Shown here in pieces: positions 34,756-45,400 of a stretch of 64,000 nucleotides of DNA. Position 1 is the stretch's first letter. Each line of letters begins with the position of its first letter. Source of the stretch: Seriola aureovittata (Eukaryota > Chordata > Actinopteri > Carangiformes > Carangidae); NCBI RefSeq assembly GCF_021018895.1, contig NC_079375.1, positions 3,248,560 through 3,312,559 of the forward strand, given 5' to 3'. A program made the position numbers and the translations under genes. The notes under the pieces were generated by a model. It had not been told where the DNA came from. It saw nothing but the letters and a program-made list of their open reading frames with translations, and searched no databases.

Positions 34756-37700
34756 CTAATGCAGCTGCTCACACTTAGGGCTTCTGTCGTGGATGGTGTA
34801 GTTGGCGGAGAATCCCTCTTTGGTGAGCTGGTTGTCAGTGATGACGATCATGGACAGGATGCCACTTTGGGAGATCACTCGGCCCGGGGAGGACGAGCCA
34901 CAGTATTTGCCAATGTGGGAACCCACTGAGGAATGAAAGGAGGGTAAGAGAGACAAAGGAGGAGAGATCCAAAAGGGAAGGAAGAAGGAAATGAATAAGA
35001 AGGAGAGGAACAATGAAGAGAGATGAAGTGAGAGGGAGTGAAAGTAAAAGAAGAGGGGAGAAAAGGGTGATAGAGAGACAAAGGCAACGAGAGATGAAGC
35101 AGGGGAGGTGGAAAAATGGAGAGCGTTAGCTTCATCACTCATCCACTGCAGACTGCTCGTATTATTCTCATTGTCCTTCCCTGCCCTCACTGTCCTGGTA
35201 AAGGCTTCATGACTGAAACAAAAACACACAATCACAGACTTGTTTTTAATCTGTTATATTCCATCTACATAAAACTCATGTCTAAAAGTGTCCATTTTAG
35301 ATTGGAAGCCCAAAACTTTAATCTGCTCTGATGAAAAGGCATCAAACAATCAGAGTGAGCAGCTGATCCTGTCAGCTCCAATCTGTCAACTCTCACCTCT
35401 CATGAGTGATGTCATACCTTTGAGGCAGAAGACTCAGTATTATCCAAACATCAGTATTCTCATGGGGATTTCAATGCAAAGATCAGAAGAGACAACACAG
35501 TCTGTGAAGAAGTGATGGGCAAGTAAGGTTTAGGAGAGATGAATAAGAATGGAGAGGTATTCGCAGACACCTGTTCCCTGATCAACCTAGTCATCTTTCA
35601 ACACAAGAGGATCCATAAGGGGACCTTGGTATCACTGGATGGTTTGACTGAGAACCAGGTAGACCACTTCTTAATCAGATGGCATCACATCACCACCTAC
35701 TAGTCGCCATGCTGAAGCTGAGGAAGGACTGAATGGAAGCAGCATCAAAGAGAACTTCAACTCCTACCTTTTGAAAGACACAGAAAAGGGAGGAGTCCAT
35801 GCTCAATCTGAAGAAGAGATCCCAAGGATTGCAAGAACAGAGCAACGAAGAGGAAGACAACATGGAAGACGAATAGTGAAATAAAAGAGAGACCATCACA
35901 GGAACATATCAGGAAGTGATTGAACTAAAGAAACGCAAACAGAAAAAGTGGATACTAGCAATTACTAAGGGAGATATGGTCAACAGAAAGGTAAAGAAAA
36001 GCGCAAACGACAAGAAAAAACAACAAATCGACAGCCTGGCAAAAGAAGCAGAAGCAGCAACAGGAAAGATCAGCTGCACCAGAGCAACAGCAGTAGAGAT
36101 GGGCAGAGCATTTTGAACAACTCCTGAACAGACCGACACAATCCAACCTTCCGGACATTCAATGCACTTGCCCATAAACTGTTCCCACCAACCTGGAAAT
36201 TAAAAAAATGCCCTCACACATCTGAAGAGCGAAGAACTGGCCATCTCTGTAGATCTGGTAGAAAGAATAAGAACCAGCAGATTGGAAAGAAGGCTACCTG
36301 GTCAAGCAAATGCCCCAACTACAGAGGAACTGTAGTTCTCTCAATGTCCTGAAAAGCCTTCAACAGAGTCCTTGCTCTTTTTCTACCGTCTCAGATTTCC
36401 ATCAACATTTCATCCATGTTTCTCATCGATCTCAACCTCATCCAGATCCTCTCCTCACCTGCAGGAAGGCCGTCCCAGATCTCCAGCCAGTCGTATTTGC
36501 AGGATTTGTCGGGGTCTGTATGGAAGCTGTGGGGCTCCATGCTGAAGCTGCTGAACTCCAATTCAATCTCCGACTTCTGCTGGGGGGCTAAAATCATGAG
36601 AGTGCAGTCGAGGTTGTTGGGGTAATTCTTTGGGAAGTCTGGTGTTGTGATGACGCCCTGGGGATCAGTGAAGTTTCTGGAACAATCTGGAACTATGAGG
36701 GGAGAAGAAACTGATGAGTGTTTAAATTGTCAAGATGTGTTTAGACAGAGGTGTGAGCTATCAGGGGTTAGAGAGCGGTAGGGGGTGATCACCTGTTGTC
36801 ATATTACTACTACTGTCATGATTTTGAATTTTAAATGTGGCAAAATATCATCTTAAGAAACTTTTGTACCTCCTGTAGCAAAACCCAATATATATACATG
36901 GAAATGCACATATAAACTGAAATATTATCAGTTTATGACCCTTCTGGGCGTCTAAAACTGGCATGGATATTGCAAGTTCCCTTTACATCTGATTGGACCC
37001 CATTCTGAGTAATCACAGGCATCTTGCCATTTTGGCAGTTACTCAAGTGGACCCTAGAGGGAAGAGCAAATACAAATGTAGAAAGGCTGTTAGAAAGGCT
37101 TCGAGCCAAACAGTGGGTGTGCCGGGTCAGCTCAGGTTAGCCCAGGCTGTTTGGACAACCTTGGACACCTTGGCGCCTGAATGTGGAAACATATGAAATG
37201 TTAGTTTAGGGTATTAGTTTTGTCAAGCAACCAAGAAAACAGAATTTCTTTTGCTTTTGGGGTATTTTGTGAAGTTTAAAGTATCATTCCACTTTATTAT
37301 AGCTTGCCTCTTTATTCTTCTGTGGTAAAACCAAATATACCAAAGTAAAAATACAAGAGAAAGCTGAGAACATCACATAACCTTACTGAGACATGAAACA
37401 AGTGGTAAAAACATAAAATGACCGTAGTCAAACACGTTGTTATCAGTGATATGCAATACCACTGATTTCCTTTCCGATCTGATACCAAGTAATACCCAAG
37501 CTGATATCGCCGATACCGATACTTTGTACAAAAGCTTAATATGTTCTGAGAAGGGAAATGATAAGTAAGCATAACCATTTCAAACAAGATGGATTTCGAT
37601 CAGACTACTCTTTTATTCTTTAATAATAAAGAAAAAATACATTCAGTGCACCATTTAGCACTTTCAAAAGATCAAAAGAAGATGTCGTACGGACCAATCA

Positions 37701-40700
37701 ACTTAAAAGTTGCATGTTAATTGACACTTCAGCATCTGAATCAGGCTCCCTTGAAAACGCTTGCCTCAACCTTTTTACAAAATATTCCGGATTCACATTT
37801 TTTGTCTGAAGAAGTTCCACACACGACGGCCACCATAAATGTCAAAACTCTGTTCAATGGCCCATGTATTTATAGAGCCATAGGAGAAGTAGTTCCGATC
37901 AACCGGGTATTATTTAGACTAGATTCCGGTGATAGCGTTGTTACTTTCTATTGTGACATTTACCCCAAATTATTTAGTTGAGGTATCAATCTTTTAATGT
38001 GAGAATCGATCCTAGAACAGAAACGTTTGGAATCAGAAGTATTGATATTTCAGTATCGATCTGCGCACCACTAGTTGTTATTACCAGCATGATAGAACTG
38101 CATCATAATTTCATGTGATAATGAAAACTTATAAGTTTCCACCTGCAGACCACAGACCACTACACACCTGGCTTGAAGACCTTGAAGTGAACAGCGAATC
38201 CTGCCCCCTCGTTCTCATCATCAGAGATAAACTTGATGAGGACCTGGTTGCCGCTGGTGATGAACGGGCGTGGTGCAACCGACCCACAATACCTTCCCAA
38301 CAAGGGCGAAAGCTCGTCGCCGCCGTTGTAAACCTCCACATAGTCGTGCCTGTAGGAGCAGAAAGGAGATACGAGTTTAGGTTTGTGTTGTTGCAAAGTA
38401 TAACTGATTTTTACGTTAACCTGGCCCAGTGGATTGTTTAGCACTGCTGTTTGTTCCTTCTACAATGTTTTATGAAACTGTTAGGTTACTTCTAGCCCTG
38501 TTATTTTTGTAATTTTTAGCAGTTATTTGGCCTCTGGCTCTTTCCCAGACCGTTTTAAACATGCGCTGTTGTTCATCCCCTACTAAAGAAGCCCAATCGG
38601 GACCCTCTATCCTTAAGTAATTAATTGTCTTTTTTTCATCTAAGGTTATTGAGAAAGAAAACTCATTTCAATTGACATCTTTTATGAACAAAAATAATAT
38701 TTGAAATAGTTTCCAGTCAGGTTTCAGAGTGCAACATCACAGAGAAGCAGCTCTTGTTAAGAATACCAATGACTTACTGTTGGCTGCTGACAAAGGTACT
38801 ACTTGCTTTTAGTTCTTTTAGATTTAAGTACGTCATTGACACAGTCGATCATAGTATCCTCCTACATTGACTAGAAACATGGGTAGGTGAGCACAGCCCT
38901 AAATCCTTTACACTCTTACCTCTCAAACAGAACTTTCTCAGTTGCCTCAGATAACTCCATTTCTCCAGCTGCTGAGTTAAGATGGGGTGTTACTCAAGGA
39001 ATCATGATGTGTCTTATCATTTTTATGCTGATGACATTTATATATACCTCTAAATGAAGCTTTGTGACTCTTACTTCTTGCCTGTCACATATTAAATCCT
39101 GGATGATTTCTGTAGTGTGCTCACTAGTCAAAGTGCATTTTTAAGTGCAAAGGGTAACTCAGAAGTGGGTGTTTTTACTTTATATGAGCATATATGTAAG
39201 GATGCTTTCAGACCAGTGCTTTTTAGTCCAGTTAAACCGAACCCTGGTTCGTTTTCCCCCTTGGTACGATTCGTTTGGGCAGGTGTGAAACACTTGGATG
39301 TGGACCAAAACAGTCGCAGCAGGAACTGTCTGTGGAGGTGGTCTCAGTCCGGTCCCAAACGAACGCTGGAGGGGTTCTAAACTCGATCCGACTCCACTAG
39401 CAGGTGAACTCACTAGTTTGAGCTCGACAGTTCCTGTAACCTTCTTCCTGTGCTTACTTTCCTGCTCTAGCCAGATAATCTGACTAATAAGAGTAGTGAA
39501 CATTTTCACATGGTTTGTAAATGATGCATTTTAGTTCATTTGAATTCGAATTCCATGTGAAAGCGAACCGAACCAAGGGGAAATACACAGTACAATTTTA
39601 CAAACTCATCAGCTGAATCGGACCAGGGCAAACCAACTTTAGGTGTAAAAACGTCCTAAGTGTGTTTGTTCCCTCCTTTCTCTGTACTGCGCTGGATCTG
39701 ACTGAATCACTGAGTCTGTGGAGGCTTCACATGTTATATGTGTGTGAGATGCAAGGTGACTTCAGATCTAAATGGTTTGTTACACTGGTCTCAGACCACA
39801 GACACCAAAGGTAGCGAGGCAAACGGTCTTTCAGTTCTGGATTTCACACTAGATCAAGCCTCCAAACCTTTATGACTTGTAACCCTTTTTATCCAGGCAC
39901 TATCTACTCATGACTGTGGAGGGGAGAGAGCGAGCTCTTACTTGCAGTCCTTGCCCTCCAGATGAAAAATAGAATTGAAGTTGAGGAGGATCTTCTGATC
40001 CGGCTCAGGGGCGGTTATTACCCACACACATTGCTGGGAGGGCAGGTATACCATGGGAAAGCCAGGGGTGACAAAGAAGGCTGCAGAGTTCAACGTTATA
40101 TTATCCCCACAGGTATCTGCAGCATAAGAAGAGGCGGAAAGTTGTTCAGTCACTTAGTGGAGAGAAACTTTTCAGATCATCACTGCCCATACAGAAATGT
40201 AATATATCACATACAGTATATGTCCCTATATGAGGAGTGATGTTGCCATATATGTCACCTATAACAGGATATATTATTGTCACATATATTCATCCTGTGG
40301 CTATATGAGGATATACATTTATAGCACATATGGAAGGCCCATAGTAAAAATTTGTGTATGTTTATATATTACAAATATTTGTGATAAATATTATATGTAC
40401 AACATATATGTGCTCTATGTAAAAGTTATGTGTTAACATGTTAACATTATATATTTAATTTATTCATGCAAGTTTACTAAAACAACACAACACAAAAAAT
40501 CATTTTTTCTTATTAATTTCAAAAACATATCTAAATCACATTCTGGGAAAGTGTCTCAGACTTTTTAACTCCACTGTTATATCAATATCAACATATACTG
40601 GGATGGATATATATTTATAAAACATATTTCTACAATATAAACATACAAACACACATATATAATTTATATTGTAGACATATGTAGACATACATAATCGTAT

Positions 40701-41305
40701 ATATTTGTATAGGCTAGATATATATATCAATATATGAAATTATTTCAATTTCTAATAGGTTTCATATTCAATTTGTACATGAATGTTTCATATAAACAGT
40801 ATATAATTTCATATAGGCTATGGAAAGCAAACAGGCAGGATGATCAGATTTAATTTTCTCAATAATTTGTTCAATTGATCAAAGCTTCAGTAGCAACATG
40901 TGCTAAAGCTCATAATGCATCTTTGACTGGCTGAAGTGTGAAAAATGTGCAATATTTCTATGTAATAAGCAAATCTTAACATCAGGACTTATTGTGAGTC
41001 AGTTTGTAGTGATTGAAAGGTACTTTGGAAATATTTTTGGTCTGAATGAAATGCCTTCATAAATCCTTATTCTTGTCCCCATATTCTTAGTTCTTTATTT
41101 TACATGATGATAACATAACATTTACATTGTCTGGCTTAAATCCCTGCAGACGTGATCTCCAAGAGAAAGTCAAGGTATAACAGGTGAGATATAACAAAGG
41201 TGCAAAAAGGCTGCCACATGTCATCAGTCAACACCTACCAATCGCAGCTAAGGCCTCCAAGAAGAGTTGGCTGAAGAGAAGCAATAGCAGTCCTCTTCGC
41301 GCCAT
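34756..41305 (-). CDS. neuropilin-like CUB-CUB secreted protein, copy A, 5 exons, 275 aa
   Basis: Exons from the 5' side: 41239-41305, 39942-40116, 38168-38349, 36459-36692, 34756-34925; 828 nt with stop, all GT-AG, phases consistent. Residues 1-22 are a signal peptide (MARRGLLLLLFSQLF, then LEALAAI). CUB1 covers about 23-141 (PGFPMVYLPSQQCVWVITAP, KISDD-type calcium loop) and CUB2 about 142-262 (CSRNFTDPQG, YDWLEIWDGLPAG, GFSANYTI). CUB2 keeps the acidic residues that bind calcium in neuropilin a2 (Glu in SMEP, Asp in YDWLEIWD, Asp in VITD). The protein stops at RSPKCEQLH. This Cys aligns with the first Cys of the neuropilin b1 domain (FKCMEALG in NRP1), leaving nine Cys, one unpaired. Full neuropilins are about 900 aa with b1, b2, MAM, membrane and tail parts, all missing here. 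Likely secreted. Neuropilin a1-a2 contacts semaphorins and plexins; that role here is inference. Confidence 0.9.
35440..36370 (+). mobile_element. decayed RTE/BovB-type LINE in copy A intron 4
   Basis: Broken plus-strand frames translate to endonuclease text (MGISMQR after GDFNAKI; GEVFADTCSLINLVIF; HKRIHKGTLVSLDGLTENQV, then DHFLI), a basic linker (KKWILAITKGDM, LAKEAEAATGK) and the start of the reverse transcriptase (NYRGTVVLS). This is the family annotated in fish as 'craniofacial development protein 2-like'. Several stops and frame breaks are present, so it is dead. Copy B has no counterpart in its 255-base intron. Confidence 0.8.
37444..38074. mobile_element. hAT-like non-autonomous DNA element in copy A intron 3
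   Basis: The left end carries CAGTGATATGCAATACC and ACCAAGTAATAC...GATATCGCCGATACC words. The right end (reverse complement) reads TAGTGGTGCGCAGATCGATACTG. These match the degenerate 'GATACC / GATACT' ends of a common fish hAT-derived element. Edges are approximate. Confidence 0.5.
38500..39150 (+). mobile_element. fragment of L2/Rex1-type LINE reverse transcriptase in copy A intron 2
   Basis: Broken plus-strand frames give, in order, SFPDRFKHALL, ERKLISIDIF, FPVRFQSATSQ, LLVLLDLSTSLTQSI, WVSTALNPLHSYLSNRTFSV, ELRWGVTQGIM and FMLMTFIYIP. These are the motifs of an L2-clade RT (fingers, palm and the YADD region, here decayed). Many stops; not functional. Confidence 0.7.
39196..39660. mobile_element. 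MITE with diverged terminal inverted repeats, copy A intron 2
   Basis: Left end GTAAGGATGCTTTCAGACC, right end (reverse complement) CTTAGGACGTTTTTACACC. Internal words such as CCTGGTTCG, GGTGTGAAAC and AGCGAACCGAACCAA(G) are typical of a fish non-autonomous DNA transposon. A related piece may lie at 15520-15680. Confidence 0.6.
40200..40740. repeat. AT-rich degenerate tandem repeat, copy A intron 1
   Basis: Repeated ATATG / CATATAT words (for example CTATATGAGGATATAC) recur at irregular spacing. It is low complexity without a clean unit. Confidence 0.5.
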
Positions 41306-42257
41306 CGTTAGATTGTACAAAGTCTCCAACTTCCTGAGTGCTTCAGCCCAGATTCCCGCGTCAACAACTTGCAGCTCCTGAAAAAAATACAATAATAATA
41401 ATAATAATAATGCAGAAAAAAGGACGAAGAATCAAGAGAAAAATCCTCCAGATCTCCACTCCTTACTTTAGCTCTTTTCTTCACCCGCAGCTTCAGACTC
41501 CTTTTCGCGCAACTAGCAGCGACCAACCGCCACGAGAGGCTGAAGCAAATTGGCACCTGTGCGCCAGTCTGTGCGCTCCCGACGCACAAGGAGCGGACAT
41601 TGTCCTATAGCCGGCGTGACGCCACCTCTGATCCGTGCCAAAATGTTGTCATTCCATCTCAGATGAGCTGCATGTTGTAGTTTGTCCCACTGACCATACG
41701 TTCATCAATCCTTTTATATCATTTGTTTTGCCAAAAATATTCAGCCACCTGCAGAACCATGTTAATGTATAAATATGTGACTGCCCTTTTTTGTTTCCTT
41801 TAAGAAATTAATCTTTAATTTCTGCAAAACAAAAGTTAAAAAATGCAACATTTTGTTTAGAGATTTTACTGACTATTTTGTGTGATTTGTTTTCCCCTTG
41901 GCCGCTGACTATTTTGATCATTTGAAGCAGTAAAGCTAGTGTGTGTATGTGTGTGTACACTCAAGCCTTTATTTTGTTTTTTTTAAACATATTTAAAGAT
42001 ACAGATATAACAACAAGCATTTATCAATACAGTTGGTGAACAGAAAAAAAGGGAACAGGTCATCTGATTCTTACATCTCAGCAATTAACTGTGTGAAGTA
42101 AATGTCATCATCATAGATAAAAAATCATGAGACAAACCCTGAACAACTGTATCTCCACATGTTCTGCTGTTTAAGAAACTCAGCAAAGAGTTGATGCGAG
42201 GAAACTTCCCAGTTTATAAGGACGAAGAGGAGCCTCTGGCTATGACAACAGAGGACT
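41306..42257. other. spacer between the CUB-CUB promoter and the NOL7 3' end
   Basis: The first 330 bases upstream of the copy A start are G+C-richer and probably hold its promoter and 5' UTR. There is an (AAT)n repeat at 41389-41410. Beyond 41640 it is AT-rich with nothing recognised apart from a second possible poly(A) hexamer (minus strand) at 41968-41973. Confidence 0.5.
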
Positions 42258-42263
42258 TTTATT
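42258..42263 (-). terminator. AATAAA poly(A) signal, likely NOL7
   Basis: First AATAAA on the minus strand after the NOL7 stop, about 230 bases downstream. Confidence 0.5.
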
Positions 42264-42489
42264 TTGGTGTAATCTCACTCCCCCATCTGTTTGCGCCTGC
42301 ACAGCTTTTGTCTGAGTCCTGGTGATAAACCAGGGGACTGAGGCCGCTTCTGTTCCCACATTCAGTCAGTGTCCCGGCCTAAATTTAAACAACCTCTTCC
42401 TCTGTGTTCCTGACGGTCGGCCGTGTTTGTTGTCCATTAAAAATCCAACGTGCTGCCGCTGCAGTGGAGGTCTGCGGGGAGACGCCCGG

Positions 42490-45400
42490 TCAGCAGGAGG
42501 GAATCTGCTGCTTGTGGACCCACCTCTTCTTCAGCTTCTCTGCTTTGGCTTTTTCCTTACAGGCTGGAAGATCGGAGAGAGATTAGAGACTGAGCAACAT
42601 CACTGTCTGAACAGGACTCATGTCATTTCCCCCCTTTTATGGCGGTGTCATGAAATCAAAGCTGTGTCCAAATTCCATTTCCATACAAACTGTATACAGT
42701 ATAAACTATATTAAGATTTTTAAGATATAGTAAGATTAAACTTCCAATATCTTCCTGAAACTCACCCCATCCATAATTTAAATATTCTGCAGCTGCGAGT
42801 AGCTTCTCTATTTATTGTCTTTGGGCTTTGCATTGTTGGACAGAGGTTTACACCAACAGTCATAATCAGTGAATTAATTTGTGATTTATGGCCAAAAACG
42901 TCAAGTCAAGTCAATTTTTATTTTTATAATGCCAATTCACGACAGAAATTATCTCAAGGCACCTTTCAAATAAAGCATCTTTATAGTATTATTGACAGAG
43001 ACCCAACAATTCCCACCAAGAGCAGCACTAGGCCACAGTGGCAAGGAAAGGCTTCCTCTTAAGAGGCAGAAACCTCGAGCAGAACTGGACTTAGGGTGGG
43101 CGGGGCCATCTGCCTCCACCGGTTGGGTGTTTTGTGAGGTCACAGTGTGTCAGAATGACATTCCCTCTGGGCGTTCCTGATATATTGAATTCACAAGAAT
43201 GTGAGATCACCATGATCTTGAACTTTGATCTTTTACAAGCAAAATCGAATTAGTTCATCCTTGAGTCCAAGTGAACATTTCTGCCAAATTTGAAGAAAAT
43301 CCCTCAAGGCGTTACTGAGATATCGCGTCCCCGAGAATGGGACGGACGGTTGGACTACCCGAAAACAACATGCGTCCAGCTCTGGCTCTCGCTGGCGCAG
43401 AGGCATAAGAATCAGGCATCTTTTAGTTGCATTCACAAACTGTTATTGTTTCCCCTCTTGGAACGATCTGTTTGAGCGGATCTGAACACATCAGTTGTGC
43501 ACAGGACACCCTTCAGAGGAAGAGGACTTGGTTGTATCGCAAACTAATTCTGGAGCGGTGTTCTGATCTGACCTGGATCTGACCCAACAAGGTGTCCTCT
43601 GCAAAGTCTGAGCTGAAAGCCAGAGAAATCAACAGCTGCTGCCAGATAACGAATCAGGGTCCTACCTGAACTAGTTTTTTAATATTTGGACTTTATTCAG
43701 GACCTTCTTCCTCTGTTGAGTCTCTCGCTCACGCCCCAGACACATCTAACCAATGAGAGGATTTTAACAACTTCTCCAGTGTAAATAAACAACACACTCA
43801 AAACCTATTTAAATTAGTATGAAGGCAGCTCAGGTTTAGATTTTCTAAATGCAGATTTTTTTCTTTCGCGTACTCACAATAAATATTCAGTAACAACTGT
43901 TTAACTATCTCAGTTCATTCTCCTCAACTTACCCCAGTCTTTCTTGACAAACTGCACGGCTGCACTTTTGTTCCTGCCCTTCTTGTTCTGGAGGGAGAGC
44001 AGCTCGTTACCTGAAAGCAGAAGGACGTGAAGTGTGAACACCTTCGGGTAAAGACGGCTGGACTGAAAGTCGAGACTGAAAGCTGTGAATGTCGCCGCCG
44101 TCGTCTAGGACAGGAATCCCCGGAGAGTGGATACCTTCAGTGAGACGAGTCGGGACGTGGCTGTAGCAAAACTCAAATTGAGACAGATCATCGTCTTTAC
44201 AGACTACTGCCACAGAGTGTAGCTTGCAGAGTTGTTTTTCTTTTTTTTAAATAAAACTGACATTGATGTGATTTACAAACACTGTCTAAACATCTTTACT
44301 TTCTGTACTTCTCAGTGTGGAACTAAATTCTCTTTATTATGTGATTTGTGACAACAGCAGGACATCTCGTAGGAGGATTTTGTTTCCATTCAGACAATTT
44401 CTTTTTATTTAAACCCTCTTAATACATAATAAATATCGACACCCTCTTAAAATAATGGCCTAAGTCATTTTTTCAGGTTTTTCAGGAAACACAAAAAACT
44501 CAACAAAAGAGTCACACTTTTGACATAGGCCATTATACAACCGGGGGTAGAATTGCATGTTCCCCTCAACTGAGGATTCAGGCGATTTTACCAGAGGTGG
44601 CCAGCATCATGAGGGGGTGATTTAGGCAAAAAAAACATTTTTGTCAAAACATGACTTAGGCCATTATTTTAGGAAGGTGACGATATATTAGATAACACAA
44701 TAATAAAATTAACTTTTTAAAAATCATATACTGCAAGTTCTTGCAGAATAATATACAACTGAATAAATTGTAATTGGATTTTTTTGTAAATACGGCAGAT
44801 CTAGTGTCAGTCTGGATCTGTAGGTGATTAATCATGTGATCACTTGACGGTACATATTGGCTCTAAATTGTTTTTTTTACAGTAGGTGTCTGCTGGCGAA
44901 ACTCCATGCAGTGTGAACGCTGCCTTCTTACTTGTGGTCCTGCAGCTTCCTGGTCCGTACAGTCTGGACTGGATGAAATCCTTGGCCGCCTGCTGCTGGA
45001 AGGACGCCGACGCTCGTTCCTCCTTCACCGTCGCCACCGTGTAGTTTCCCTTCAGGCTGACAAACAGGAAGGAGTCCAGTTTCATTAATTCATTGGCCAG
45101 TATCCATATCAGTTATCCCAATACACCATATGGAAATAAGTATGTGGACACTACAACATTGCACACACATACATGTTAGTCTAAAAACTATGGGATTTAA
45201 CCTGCTGCTGTAACAAACTTCAATCTTCTGGTAGATTTTGGAACCTGCTCCTATTCAAACACAACAGCTTCGGTGAGGTGTGACACCGACGCTGGGTGAT
45301 GAGGTCTGGATCCCAGTCAGCATTGGAAGGGGATGAGGTCAGTGCTCATGTGCAGGCCAGTTAAGTTCTTCCACACCAAACTGGGAAAGCCACTTTTTTT

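Noticed and set aside
34756..35235. Long minus-strand open frame of 159 codons over the last exon of copy A
   Set aside because: Only 34756-34925 is exon. The rest reads through the purine-rich intron; the acceptor at 34926-34928 and copy B's matching exon size pattern set the true start.
35916..36116. Lys-rich 66-codon plus-strand frame
   Set aside because: It is part of the decayed RTE LINE, not a host gene.
41308..41610. Overlapping frames of about 90 codons on both strands upstream of copy A
   Set aside because: They cover the promoter/leader with an AAT repeat, with no homology seen.
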